Assembly: GCF_900269665.1 (NCBI RefSeq)
Contig: NZ_LT985361.1
Coordinates: forward strand, 1,427,374 to 1,491,373
DNA length: 64,000 nucleotides
Direction: 5' to 3'
From: Nocardia suismassiliense
GTDB taxonomy: Bacteria > Actinomycetota > Actinomycetes > Mycobacteriales > Mycobacteriaceae
Part shown: positions 33,733 through 42,405 of the stretch, piece by piece
How positions within the stretch are numbered: position 1 is the stretch's first letter
Layout of the letters: each line of letters opens with the position of its first letter
Notes under the pieces: model-generated
The model's input: the letters and a program-made list of their open reading frames with translations, nothing else
Database searches by the model: none
Told to the model about the DNA's origin: nothing
Program-made: the position numbers and the translations under genes

Positions 33733-34605
33733 GTGGATCTGGGCCGGAATAGGAAGGGCGGCACGGTGGTTCCGCAAAGCATGACAATCGAGGGCCTCGG
33801 ACGATTCGGTGTGTGGCGGGCGTACAACCTCTTCAGCCCGGAAGACGCGCAGGAGCTGGAGAAATCCGGCTATGGGACGCTCTGGCTCGGCGCGTCGCCG
33901 CCCGGGGATCTGTCGACCGTCGAGCCGTTGCTCGAGGCGACGGAGACAATCAAGGTGGCCACCAGCATCGTGAATATCTGGGCCGTGCCCGCGAAGGAGG
34001 TCGCGGAGTCGTTCCACCGGATCGACGCGCGCTTCCCCGGACGCTTCCTGCTCGGTATCGGTGCGGGGCATCCGGAGCACACCGGCGAGTACCGCAAGCC
34101 GTACGACGCCCTCGTCGAATACCTCGACGTACTGGACGCTTTGGACGTGCCTGCAGAGCGCCGCGCCGTGGCCGCCCTCGGCCCGCGGGTGCTGAAGCTG
34201 GCCGCGCAGCGGTCCTTGGGCGCGCTGCCCTACTTCGTGCCGTCCACGCATACCGCGCAGGCCCGGGCGGAGATCGGCCCGGATGCGTTGATCGCGTCCG
34301 AGCACAAGGTCGTACTGACCGACGACCCGCAGCAGGCGCACGCCGTCGCAGAGGGGACCGTCGGGTTCTACCTGGGCCTGACGAACTACGCCTCGAACCT
34401 GCGCAGGCTCGGCTTCACCGACGAAGAACTCGCCGATCCCGGCAGCCGGGTGTTCGACGCCGTCATCGCGCACGGCAGCCCGGAGCACGTCGCCGCCGAG
34501 CTCACCGCGCACCTGGACGCGGGTGGCAACCACGTCGCGGTGCAGGTCCTGAACGAGGACTACCTCGCCGGCCTGCGCACGCTGGCACCGCTGCTGAACG
34601 GCTGA
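33733..34605 (+). CDS. LLM-class F420-dependent oxidoreductase
   Basis: 290 residues from a GTG with AGGAA upstream; starts at 33766 (GTG) or 33781 (ATG, MTIEGLGRFGVW) are possible and nearer the usual family length. It has the luciferase-like TIM-barrel pattern: FGVWRAYNLFSPEDAQELEKSGYGTLWLG, VATSIVNIW, FPGRFLLGIGAGHPE and ALGPRVLKLAAQRS. Enzymes of this family use reduced coenzyme F420 or FMN; the substrate is unknown. The start lies 22 bp from the CIRCE element, so heat control is possible. A strong terminator follows. Confidence 0.88.
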   Translation: MDLGRNRKGGTVVPQSMTIEGLGRFGVWRAYNLFSPEDAQELEKSGYGTLWLGASPPGDLSTVEPLLEATETIKVATSIVNIWAVPAKEVAESFHRIDARFPGRFLLGIGAGHPEHTGEYRKPYDALVEYLDVLDALDVPAERRAVAALGPRVLKLAAQRSLGALPYFVPSTHTAQARAEIGPDALIASEHKVVLTDDPQQAHAVAEGTVGFYLGLTNYASNLRRLGFTDEELADPGSRVFDAVIAHGSPEHVAAELTAHLDAGGNHVAVQVLNEDYLAGLRTLAPLLNG

Positions 34606-34632
34606 GCCGGCACCGCCGCAAAGTTCTGCATC

Positions 34633-34668
34633 GCACCTCGCACAAGGCCGCAACCTTGTGCGAGGTGC
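34633..34668 (+). terminator. Intrinsic terminator after the LLM gene
   Basis: A perfect 15-bp stem (34633-34647 with 34654-34668), 6-nt loop, followed by TTTTGTG. Located 27 bp after the stop codon. Confidence 0.9.
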
Positions 34669-34818
34669 TTTTGTGTAGAAGATCTCCACTGGATTAGGTA
34701 GGAGCCCTGACACTCCTAAGGGACTGTTAGGAAGGAGCTCTGGGCATTCCCTTGCCGCTGTGACAGCAGACACACTCGGTCTCGGCTGACGCGCTGATGC
34801 GTCGAAGAAGGAGATCTT

Positions 34819-36228
34819 GTGACTACGACAAAGCCCGTGGGCGAGCGGCGGGTCGTCGCGAACGTGCTGCGCGGATCCATCGGCAACCTCGTCGAGTGGT
34901 ACGACTGGTACGTCTACGCTGCGTTCAGCATCTATTTCGCGAAAACGTTCTTCCCGTCCGGTGATCCGACCGCGCAGCTGCTGTCCACCGCCGCGGTGTT
35001 CGCCGTCGGCTTCCTGATGCGCCCGCTCGGTGGCTGGCTGCTCGGACGCTACGCCGACAAGTACGGTCGGCGTTCCGCGTTGACCCTGTCGGTGACGGTG
35101 ATGGCGAGCGGCTCGCTGCTGATCGCGGTGACCCCCGGCTATCAGACGATCGGCATCGCGGCGCCGGTCCTGCTGCTGCTGGCCCGACTGCTGCAAGGCC
35201 TCTCGGTCGGCGGCGAATACGCCACCAGCGCAACATATCTGTCCGAGGTGGCCTCGGCGGGCAAGCGCGGGTTCTACTCGAGCTTCCAGTACGTGACGCT
35301 GGTCGCCGGCCAGCTCGTCGCGTTGGGCGTGCAGATCATCCTGCAGCAATTCCTCGACAAGGCCCAGATGTACGACTGGGGCTGGCGCATCCCGTTCGTC
35401 ATCGGCGCGGCCGCCGCGCTCATCGTGATGTGGCTGCGGCGCAGCATGGACGAGTCCGCGCAGTTCGAAGCGGCGGCGGCCGAGTCGGTCCCGCTGGTGA
35501 ACAGCATGGGCGACGCGGTCACGGCGCCGAGCACCGCGCCGCGCGGCTCGCTGCGGATGCTGATGCAGTACCCCCGCGAATGTCTGCTGGTGGTCGGCTT
35601 GACGCTCGGCGGCACCGTGGCTTTCTACACGTATACGACGTACATGCAGAAGTACATGAAGCTGAGCGTCGGCATCCCCGAGGAAACCGTCTCCTGGATC
35701 AACTTCTTCGCCCTGCTGGCGTTCGTGGTGCTGCAGCCGTTGGCGGGTGCGTTGTCCGACCGGATCGGGCGGCGCAAGCTGCTCATCTTCTTCGGTGTCG
35801 CGGGCACGCTGCTCACCGTGCCGATCATGACGATCCTCGGGCAGACCAAGAACCCGATCGGCGCCTGGGCGCTGATGATGGGCGCGCTGGTGATCGTCAC
35901 CGGCTACACCTCGATCAACGCCATCGTGAAGGCGGAGCTGTTCCCGACCAAGATCCGTGCGCTCGGCGTCGGCCTGCCGTACGCGCTGACCGTCGCGATC
36001 TTCGGCGGCACCGCCGAAACGATCGCCTTGACGCTGAAGAAGGCGGGCCACGAGTCGGTCTACTTCTGGTACGTCGCGGGGTGCATCGCCATCTCGCTGC
36101 TCACCTACCTGTTCATGCGGGAGACCTCCGCCTCCTCGACCATCGAAGCCGAACAGGCCGCCGCCGACGCCGGAACTGGGACCGGTGCCGGGACGGCCGA
36201 GCCGGAACGTCGGCTCACCACTGCGTGA
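34819..36228 (+). CDS. kgtP: MFS transporter, alpha-ketoglutarate permease-like (KgtP family)
   Basis: 469 residues from a GTG with AAGGAG upstream. Twelve transmembrane helices are expected. It closely tracks E. coli KgtP by eye: GNLVEWYDWYVYAAFSIYFA, FLMRPLGGWLLGRYADKYGRR, LLARLLQGLSVGGEYATSATY, SSFQYVTLVAGQL and KAELFPTKIRALGVGLPYA. It belongs to the metabolite:H+ symporter group and probably takes up a dicarboxylate such as 2-oxoglutarate. The tail is Ala/Gly/Thr-rich. It directly precedes a two-component system that may control it. Confidence 0.88.
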   Translation: MTTTKPVGERRVVANVLRGSIGNLVEWYDWYVYAAFSIYFAKTFFPSGDPTAQLLSTAAVFAVGFLMRPLGGWLLGRYADKYGRRSALTLSVTVMASGSLLIAVTPGYQTIGIAAPVLLLLARLLQGLSVGGEYATSATYLSEVASAGKRGFYSSFQYVTLVAGQLVALGVQIILQQFLDKAQMYDWGWRIPFVIGAAAALIVMWLRRSMDESAQFEAAAAESVPLVNSMGDAVTAPSTAPRGSLRMLMQYPRECLLVVGLTLGGTVAFYTYTTYMQKYMKLSVGIPEETVSWINFFALLAFVVLQPLAGALSDRIGRRKLLIFFGVAGTLLTVPIMTILGQTKNPIGAWALMMGALVIVTGYTSINAIVKAELFPTKIRALGVGLPYALTVAIFGGTAETIALTLKKAGHESVYFWYVAGCIAISLLTYLFMRETSASSTIEAEQAAADAGTGTGAGTAEPERRLTTA

Positions 36229-36278
36229 CCGACGGCCCGGCGCACGCGCCGATTCGCCCATCGTGGGAGGATCGGCGC

Positions 36279-36938
36279 GTGCGGCTTGCGGTGGTCGAAG
36301 ATGACGACGGCGTCGGTGACGCGCTGGTCGAGGCGCTGAACGCCCGTGGTTACCGGGCGGAGCGCAAACGGCGCGGCGCGGACATCCTGATGACGCACCG
36401 CGGTTACGACGCGATCATTCTCGATCTCGGGCTGCCCGACGGGGACGGCTTGCAGGTGCTGCGGCAGTTGCGCGAAGTGAGTCAGGTGCCGGTGCTCATC
36501 CTGACCGCGCGCAGCGACGAACGTTCGATCGTGCGCGGGTTGCGTGGCGGCGCCGACGACTATCTGGTGAAGCCGCCGCGGATCGCGGAATTGATGGCGC
36601 GGCTGGAAACGGTCACCCGGCGGGCGGCCGCCGCGGCGCAACCGGCGCAGGCGGTGGTGGTCACCGGTGACGTGCGGGTGGATGTGCAGGCGCGCCTCGT
36701 CGAGGTGGCCGGTGAGCCGATCACGTTGACGCAGAAGGAGTTCGAGCTGGTGCAGGCGCTGGTGGAGCGGCCGGGCGCCGCGGTGAGCCGCCAGCAGCTG
36801 ATGGACCGGATCTGGGGTGACGCGTTCGTCGCGGTGTCCCGGTCGCTGGACGTGCACATGACCGGGTTGCGCGCCAAGCTGAATCGGCCGGGACTGATCA
36901 CCACCATTCGCGGCTACGGGTATCGGTGGGGGCAATGA
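36279..36938 (+). CDS. OmpR/PhoB-family response regulator
   Basis: 219 residues from the GTG at 36279, eight bases after GGGAGG. The receiver domain spans 1-115, with the acidic pocket EDD at 7-9, the phosphorylated Asp49 in ILDLGLPDGDG and the conserved Lys in YLVKP. The winged-helix output domain is at about 125-219 (LTQKEFELVQALVERPGAAVSR, VHMTGLRAKL, IRGYGYRWG). It lies 50 bp after the KgtP-like gene and 13 bp before the kinase. It resembles TctD-type regulators of carboxylate uptake. Confidence 0.95.
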   Translation: MRLAVVEDDDGVGDALVEALNARGYRAERKRRGADILMTHRGYDAIILDLGLPDGDGLQVLRQLREVSQVPVLILTARSDERSIVRGLRGGADDYLVKPPRIAELMARLETVTRRAAAAAQPAQAVVVTGDVRVDVQARLVEVAGEPITLTQKEFELVQALVERPGAAVSRQQLMDRIWGDAFVAVSRSLDVHMTGLRAKLNRPGLITTIRGYGYRWGQ

Positions 36939-36951
36939 CCAGGGGCAGGCC

Positions 36952-38382
36952 ATGCGGCGCCGCCTACTCATCGCGCTGACCGTGTTCGCCGCGATCGCGG
37001 TGCTGGCGTTCGCCGTGCCGCTGTCGTTGACGGTGGCGACGAGCCGGACCCAGCAGCTGGTGCTCGCCCGCTCCGGCGATGCCGACCGGTTCGCGAATCT
37101 CGCTGCCGCCGCCTCGACCTCGGGGGATAGCCGGGCACTGTCCGACGAGGTGGGTCGCTATCACGAGCTGTACGGCGAAAACGTGCTGGTGGTCGATGCG
37201 AAAGGAGCGACGACCGCCAATGGTGGCGCGAGTATCGACGACCCGGAGATCGGTGCCGCGGTGGCGGCGGCGCGGCGCAATCAACGTCCGCACGCGGTGG
37301 CGCAGCTGACCCCGTGGGGTGCGCCGACCATGCTGATCGCGCGCCCGGTCGGTACCGGGGTGCAGGTGAGCGGCGCCGTGGTGATCCAGGCGTCCACCGC
37401 GCGGGCCCGCGCCGACATCGCGCGCACGTGGGCGTTGATCGTGCTCGGCGGCGTGATCGCGATGGCGCTGTTCACTTTGCTCGCACTGACTTTGAGCCGC
37501 TGGGTGCTGCGGCCGCTCGGGGCGCTCTCGCACGCCGTCGCCGATCTCACCGCGACACTGCCCAAGCCGCGGGCCGAGACGGTTGCAGCGAAACATCCGG
37601 CGTCGATCGCTACGCATCACGGTGGGCCGCCCGAAATGCGTGCTGTGGCCGAATCTTTCGACGCCATGGCGCTGGCCGTCGCCGACTCGGTGGATGCGCA
37701 GCGTCAGCTGGTGGCCGATACCGCGCACGCCATGCGGAACCCGCTGGCCGCGTTGACGATTCGACTGGACTCGCTGGAGCCCGCGATACCGGACAAGGCG
37801 GCGAACACCTTTCGCAGCGCCGCAGCCGAGGTCGAGCGGCTGACCGCGTTGCTCGACGGGCTGCTCACTCTCGCCGTCGCCGAAACTCCCGCCGCCTTCG
37901 ACGCGGCTAGGCTCGCTGCAGACGAGAACCATTGCGACGCGGTCCAGGTGGTCGCGGACCGCTTCGACGCGTGGTGTTCGGCGTACGACGCGGCGGGGCA
38001 GGAACTGCGGATCGGTCCGTCGATCGAGCACGCCGACGTCGCGGTCTCCGCCGACGCGCTCGCCCAGATTCTCGATGTGCCACTGAGCAATTCGTGCCGC
38101 TACGCGGGATCCGGCGCCCGGACGGTGCTCACCGTCGCGGGCGAGCCTGGGTGGGTCACCCTCACCGTCCACGACAACGGCGCCGGTGTGCCCGCCGACG
38201 AGATCGATCGGCTCACCACCCGCTTCTTCCGCGGCTCGACCGCCGTCAGCGGCGGCTCGGGCCTCGGGTTGCCTATCGCCGCTGCCCTCGCGCAAGCCCG
38301 TGGTGGGACCCTCACCGTCGAAACGGTCCACCCCCACGGACTTGCTGTCCACATCCGGCTGCCGGCTGCGGAGCTGCCATGA
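36952..38382 (+). CDS. Sensor histidine kinase
   Basis: 476 residues. Transmembrane helices at about 7-29 and 160-183 flank an extracytoplasmic sensor domain. HAMP-like linker follows. The phospho-accepting His259 is in TAHAMRNPLAAL. The ATPase domain has NGAGVPADEI (G1) and GGSGLGLPIAAALAQARGG (G2). The N-box reads LSNSCRYAG, with an Asn preserved but unusual neighbours. It pairs with the preceding regulator. Its stop overlaps a small gene by ATGA. Confidence 0.93.
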   Translation: MRRRLLIALTVFAAIAVLAFAVPLSLTVATSRTQQLVLARSGDADRFANLAAAASTSGDSRALSDEVGRYHELYGENVLVVDAKGATTANGGASIDDPEIGAAVAAARRNQRPHAVAQLTPWGAPTMLIARPVGTGVQVSGAVVIQASTARARADIARTWALIVLGGVIAMALFTLLALTLSRWVLRPLGALSHAVADLTATLPKPRAETVAAKHPASIATHHGGPPEMRAVAESFDAMALAVADSVDAQRQLVADTAHAMRNPLAALTIRLDSLEPAIPDKAANTFRSAAAEVERLTALLDGLLTLAVAETPAAFDAARLAADENHCDAVQVVADRFDAWCSAYDAAGQELRIGPSIEHADVAVSADALAQILDVPLSNSCRYAGSGARTVLTVAGEPGWVTLTVHDNGAGVPADEIDRLTTRFFRGSTAVSGGSGLGLPIAAALAQARGGTLTVETVHPHGLAVHIRLPAAELP

Positions 38383-38555
38383 CAGCGCACTGGAACGGGT
38401 TGATGCGGGCGATATTCGGTGTGCGGCCAGCTCGGTATCGCGGTCCGTATCCAGCTGCCTTGGGTGAAACGCGCCGGACCGAACGCTGGAAGTGGCGGGT
38501 GATGCTCGGCTCGGTGGCCGAGTGCCGAAGCCGGCCCCTGGTGGCGCCATGGTGA
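38379..38555 (+). CDS. Candidate 58-residue protein between kinase and TAXI protein
   Basis: The ATG overlaps the kinase stop (ATGA), and the TGA overlaps a GTG start candidate of the TAXI protein (GTGA at 38552). This exact fit at both ends suggests a coupled small gene. The product is basic and Trp/Arg-rich (contains RRTERWKWRVMLGS), with no signal peptide or obvious domain. No homologue is known to me. It could be just a translated spacer that keeps ribosomes moving. Confidence 0.4.
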   Translation: MTAHWNGLMRAIFGVRPARYRGPYPAALGETRRTERWKWRVMLGSVAECRSRPLVAPW

Positions 38556-39466
38556 CGATGGGACGGCGGGGATTTCTTGCGCTGACCGGCGTGGCCGCGG
38601 CAGGCATCGCCGGGTGCGGGCCGAGTGGAGGCGGGCCGGTGGTGCGGTTGGCTTCGGGCGAGGTGGGCGGGTTCTATTACGCGTTCACCGGACTGCTCGC
38701 CGCCGCTGCGGCTCAGGAAGGCGACGTGCGGATCGAGCGGGTGACCACGTCGGGGTCGCAGGAGAACTTGGCGATGCTGGCGGGCGGGCAGGTGGACGCC
38801 GCGTTGGCACTGTCGGATTCGGTGGGGGATACGACCGACCGGGTGCTGGCGCTCGGCCGGGTGTATGAGAACTATCTGCAGCTCGTGGTGCGGTCGGACA
38901 GTGCGATCGGCAGCGTCGCACAGTTACGGGGCGCCCGGGTGAATCTCGGTGCCGACGGGTCCGGGGCGGCGTTGACCGGTGACCGGATCCTGCGGGTGGC
39001 GGGGCTGAATCCTGAAGTGGACGTGCAGGTTTCGCATCGGCCGCTGCGGGCGGCGATGGCGGAGCTGGCAGCGGGGGAGGTGGACGCGTTGCTGTGGGCA
39101 GGTGGCGTGCCGACGAGCGTGCTCGAAATCCCCGCGCGTATGCGGCTTGTCGACATGGGGGACCTCGCTGTGCCGATGCGCGAGCGGTTCGGACCGGTAT
39201 ACGACCGAGTGGAGATCCCCGCCGACGCCTACCCCGGTGGTGTCGCCGTACACACCATCGGAGTGGCTAACCTGCTGCTCGCCGCCGCATCCATGCCCGA
39301 GCATGTCGCCGCATCGATCGTCGAACTCCTGGTATACCAGGCGGATTCGCTGGTGCCCACCGAAGCGGCGGGCACCCAATTCCTGGACGGCCGTTCCCTC
39401 ATCGGCACCGCCCCCGTGCCACTGCACCCCGGCGCCGCCGAGGTCTACCGCCGCTGGCACGGCTAG
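38549..39466 (+). CDS. TAXI-family (TRAP-type) solute-binding lipoprotein
   Basis: 305 residues from the ATG at 38549; starts at 38552 (GTG) and 38558 (ATG) are close alternatives. A lipoprotein signal with a twin-arginine-like start (MGRRGFLALTGVAAAGIAGC) ends in the lipobox Cys. The mature protein has the TAXI fold: LASGEVGGFYYAFTGLLA, TTSGSQENLAMLAGGQVDAALA and a hinge, typical of binding proteins for carboxylates. No TRAP permease gene is nearby. It is the last gene of the response regulator-kinase operon, so it may serve as a ligand sensor for the kinase. Convergent with csoR across 228 bp. Confidence 0.88.
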   Translation: MVTMGRRGFLALTGVAAAGIAGCGPSGGGPVVRLASGEVGGFYYAFTGLLAAAAAQEGDVRIERVTTSGSQENLAMLAGGQVDAALALSDSVGDTTDRVLALGRVYENYLQLVVRSDSAIGSVAQLRGARVNLGADGSGAALTGDRILRVAGLNPEVDVQVSHRPLRAAMAELAAGEVDALLWAGGVPTSVLEIPARMRLVDMGDLAVPMRERFGPVYDRVEIPADAYPGGVAVHTIGVANLLLAAASMPEHVAASIVELLVYQADSLVPTEAAGTQFLDGRSLIGTAPVPLHPGAAEVYRRWHG

Positions 39467-39694
39467 CCTCCCGTTGGCTTGCCGAAGAACTCATGCCGCT
39501 GCCACGGCTAGCCGCAGCACCCACGCCGCACACCTTCTGCTTTCGCGCACACCGACTTGCCGCAGCGACACGCGTGCGTATGTCAAAAGGTGTGCGGGAA
39601 GGCAGGGTTGCCGCCGCAACGTCTAGTCATGCAGCCAGCGGTTGCAGCTCTCGCGCAGAGCTTGGCTACGATTCGACGGTTCAGCGGGGGAGGG

Positions 39695-40021
39695 TCAGGA
39701 CCGGACCAGCCGAGCGATGGCGTCGGTGGCCTCTTTGATCTTGGCTTCCGCCTCCGGACCGCCCGCCACCGCAGCGTCGACCACGCAGTGACTGATGTGA
39801 TCCTCGAGCAGTCCCATCGCCACCGCCTGCAATGCCTTGGTCATCGCGGAGACCTGGGTGAGGATGTCGATGCAGTACTTCTCCTCCTCCACCATGCGCT
39901 GCAGTCCGCGCGACTGCCCTTCGATCCGGCGCAGCCGCTTGAGATAGTCGTCCTTCGCGGTGATGTAGCCGTGCGCGGCATGATCGTGCGCGGCGTGGTC
40001 CTGGGGGCTGGTGGTCACCAT
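39695..40021 (-). CDS. csoR: CsoR-like copper-sensing repressor
   Basis: 108 residues, all-helical. Copper ligands Cys50, His75 and Cys79 (KYCIDIL and ISHC) match the Cys-His-Cys set of CsoR. An unusual His-rich N-terminus (HAAHDHAAH) could add metal binding. CsoR leaves DNA when Cu(I) binds, and an operator-like sequence lies 42 bp upstream. No copper ATPase or chaperone is adjacent here, so target genes must be elsewhere unless only csoR itself is regulated. Confidence 0.9.
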   Translation of the reverse strand: MVTTSPQDHAAHDHAAHGYITAKDDYLKRLRRIEGQSRGLQRMVEEEKYCIDILTQVSAMTKALQAVAMGLLEDHISHCVVDAAVAGGPEAEAKIKEATDAIARLVRS

Positions 40022-40062
40022 GTCTCCTCGCTGGCTGCCGGTCTACGGTCGAACCGGATTCA

Positions 40063-40077
40063 TACCCCCCTAGGGTA
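40063..40077. promoter_or_regulatory. CsoR-type operator TACCCCCCTAGGGTA
   Basis: Arms TACCC and GGGTA flank a 5-nt centre, in line with the G/C-tract dyads bound by CsoR/RcnR proteins. It lies 42 bp upstream of the csoR start and supports autoregulation. Confidence 0.7.
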
Positions 40078-40300
40078 CAGTTTTCCGCCCGACTTGTCAG
40101 GTCAGCGCCTGTTCCGCGGGGTCACGCGGCCGAGTAGCGGCCCGATGCTCGGCTCCGCCACGAGCCGTCACGATGCCGGCGACCACGAGCGCCCCGCCCG
40201 CCATCGTGGCCGAGCGCACCGACAAGGCTCTACCTGGCGTGCGCTCAGAGTTGCGGTACCCGTTGATCGGCGGACGTCCCGGGGACGGGAGAATCGGGGC

Positions 40301-41110
40301 ATGAGTTCGCATGCCAGGCCTGCGCTCGCCGTCATCGGCGGCAGCGGCTTCTACGATTTCTTCGACAACGAGGCGACGCACGTCGAGGTAGAAACCCCGT
40401 ATGGGGCGCCGAGTGCGCCGGTGGCGATCGGCGAGGTGCAGGGGCGGCCGGTCGCTTTCCTGCCGCGGCACGGCAAGAGTCACGAGTTCGCACCGCATAC
40501 CCTGCCGTACCAGGCGAACATGTGGGCGTTGCGTTCGCTCGGGGTGCGGCGGGTGTTCGCGCCGTGTGCGGTGGGGAGCCTGCGCGGGGACTGGGGTCCC
40601 GGCACGGTGGCGGTGCCGGACCAGTTGGTGGACCGGACCTCCGGCCGTCCGCAGACGTATTTCGACGGCGGTGGCGTGCACGTCTCCTTCGCGGACCCGT
40701 ACTGCGACGACCTTCGTACCGCGACGATCAAATCCGCCGACGACGTGCTGCCGATGAAGGGCGCGGGCACGATGGTCGTCGTCCAAGGCCCCCGCTTTTC
40801 CACCAGGGCGGAGAGTCGCTGGTTCGCCGGGCAGGGCTGGGACCTGGTGAACATGACCGGTCACCCCGAGGCTGTGCTCGCCCGGGAACTCGAGATGTGC
40901 TACGCCGCAGTCGCTTTGGTGACAGACCTGGACGCGGGCCTGGAGGAGGGTACCGGCGTGCATGCGGTCGATGTCTTCGCCGAGTTCAAGCGCAACCTGG
41001 TGCCGTTCAAGGACCTGATCCGCCGCTCGGTGGCCGCGGTCACCGAGACCGACACCTGCGACCGGTGCCGCGTTCATACCGGAGTGTCGCTCCCGTTCGA
41101 GTTACCCTGA
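40301..41110 (+). CDS. S-methyl-5'-thioadenosine / purine nucleoside phosphorylase (PNP family 2)
   Basis: 269 residues from the ATG at 40301, preceded by a weak GGGG. Family 2 phosphorylase features: VIGGSGFY (phosphate loop), LPRHGKSHEFAPHTLPYQANMWAL, VQGPRFSTRAESRWF, NMTGHPEAVLARELEMCYA and a final CDRC. It cleaves MTA (or purine nucleosides) to the base and ribose-1-phosphate, recycling methionine and adenine. The M. tuberculosis counterpart appears to be Rv0535, which likewise precedes an epimerase gene. Confidence 0.92.
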   Translation: MSSHARPALAVIGGSGFYDFFDNEATHVEVETPYGAPSAPVAIGEVQGRPVAFLPRHGKSHEFAPHTLPYQANMWALRSLGVRRVFAPCAVGSLRGDWGPGTVAVPDQLVDRTSGRPQTYFDGGGVHVSFADPYCDDLRTATIKSADDVLPMKGAGTMVVVQGPRFSTRAESRWFAGQGWDLVNMTGHPEAVLARELEMCYAAVALVTDLDAGLEEGTGVHAVDVFAEFKRNLVPFKDLIRRSVAAVTETDTCDRCRVHTGVSLPFELP

Positions 41111-41143
41111 CCCATGCGGGGGTGCCGAACAAGGGTGCGGTGA

Positions 41144-42157
41144 ATGAGAGTGCTGGTCACCGGCGCGGCCGGTTTCCTCGGAACACACGTGTGCAAGGTC
41201 GTGTCTTCCGCGGGTCATGAAGTAGTCGGCATCGATCTGATGCTCGACACCGTGCACGGGCCGGATGCGGAGCCGCCGGACGGTGTTTCGCGGGTCGATG
41301 TGCGCGATGCCGACGCGCTCGCGCCGCTGCTCGCGGGCATCGACGTCGTCTGCCATCTCGCCGCGGTCACCGCGGGCGCCGGTCCGGCCGACTTTGCGAC
41401 ACACAACGACCTGGGCACCGCGGCGCTACTCGGCACCATGGAACGGACGAAGGTGCGCCGCCTGGTGCTGGCGTCATCGATCAGCGTGTACGGCGAGGGC
41501 CGCTACCGCAGCGTGCGCGGCGGGCCGTTCTTCCCCGGTCTGCGCAGGCGCGCGGATCTGGATCGGGGCATGTTCGACCATCGGGCTCCGCGCACCGGCG
41601 ACGTGCTGACCTGGGAGCCGGTGGGTGAGGACGCACCGCTGCGCCCGCGCGGGAGCTACGGCGCGAGCAAGGTGGCGCAGGAAAACTATGCCTTCGCTTG
41701 GGGTTTGCAGGTCGGCGGCGCGGTGACCGCGCTGCGGATGCACCAGGTCTACGGTGTAGGCGCGCGGGCCGGGATGGTGGGTCAGGTGCGGGCCGCGCTG
41801 GACGAGGGGCGGGCACCGCACGTGTTCGAAGACGGCGGGCAGGTCCGGGATTTCGTGCATGTGCGCGACGCCGCGGTGGCTGTGCTCGCGGCGGTCGAGC
41901 GGGCGCTGCCCGGTTTCGTTCCGCTGAATATCGCGTCCGGACGGCCGATCACGCTGTGGGAGGTTGCCTCGATCATGGCGAAGGCGTGTGGTGGTCCCGC
42001 GCCGGTGGTGACCGGTCAATACCGGATCGGCGATGTCCGCCATTTCGTCGCCGATCCCGAACGGGCCAGGCGCACATTGGGTTTCAGTGCAGTGGTCGCG
42101 CCGCAGCAGGGGTTGGCGGAGTTCGTGGCTGTGCCGGCGAATGCGGCGGCAGGCTGA
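41144..42157 (+). CDS. NAD-dependent epimerase/dehydratase
   Basis: 337 residues. Extended SDR fold: cofactor loop TGAAGFLGTH at 7-16, and catalytic YxxxK in SYGASKVAQ. It starts 33 bp after the phosphorylase gene and is probably co-transcribed. It resembles GalE-type sugar-nucleotide epimerases and the M. tuberculosis gene galE3, though the substrate cannot be read from sequence. It converges on a gene of unknown function across a spacer with tandem repeats. Confidence 0.9.
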   Translation: MRVLVTGAAGFLGTHVCKVVSSAGHEVVGIDLMLDTVHGPDAEPPDGVSRVDVRDADALAPLLAGIDVVCHLAAVTAGAGPADFATHNDLGTAALLGTMERTKVRRLVLASSISVYGEGRYRSVRGGPFFPGLRRRADLDRGMFDHRAPRTGDVLTWEPVGEDAPLRPRGSYGASKVAQENYAFAWGLQVGGAVTALRMHQVYGVGARAGMVGQVRAALDEGRAPHVFEDGGQVRDFVHVRDAAVAVLAAVERALPGFVPLNIASGRPITLWEVASIMAKACGGPAPVVTGQYRIGDVRHFVADPERARRTLGFSAVVAPQQGLAEFVAVPANAAAG

Positions 42158-42213
42158 CGACTGCCGGGTGGCGGCCGGTTGATGGTGACTACTTGCCACT
42201 GTGCTGCCCCGTC

Positions 42214-42405
42214 GATGGGCGACCGACGGTTACTCGGGCTTACGGGAATTGCTGGGTAGCCGACGGTCGCTCGGGTTTGCGAGTGATTGATGGGCCACCG
42301 ATCGTGCACCGGTTTGCGGGTGTTCGGTCGGTGGCCGGCGGTTCACTCGGGTGCGGGCGGTTGATCGGCGGCCGGTAGTTCCTCCGGTTGCGGATCGTCG
42401 ATGAG
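42214..42405. repeat. Degenerate tandem repeat, about 38 bp, five copies
   Basis: Units begin near 42214, 42256, 42294, 42332 and 42369, each with a GGCCGRCGGTYNCTCGGGTTTGCG-like core in shuffled states. The first three fall in the spacer after the epimerase; the last two extend into the 3' end of the convergent gene. The period is not a multiple of three. Copies are too divergent and lack unique spacers, so this is not CRISPR. Confidence 0.6.

Noticed and set aside
35430..36278. Extension of the response regulator into the permease gene
   Set aside because: It is another frame of the permease. The GTG at 36279 has a strong ribosome binding site and yields a standard receiver domain.
39526..39597. 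11-bp inverted repeat (39526-39536 with 39587-39597) after the TAXI gene
   Set aside because: A loop of about 50 nt and no T-tract make it a weak terminator candidate; chance pairing in GC-rich DNA cannot be excluded.
39557..40300. Long in-frame extension of the phosphorylase gene
   Set aside because: The ATG at 40301 gives the normal family length and start. The upstream part overlaps csoR in antisense and has no family similarity.
42214..42405. Repeats considered as CRISPR
   Set aside because: Units are contiguous, diverged and lack spacers of constant length, and there are no cas genes.
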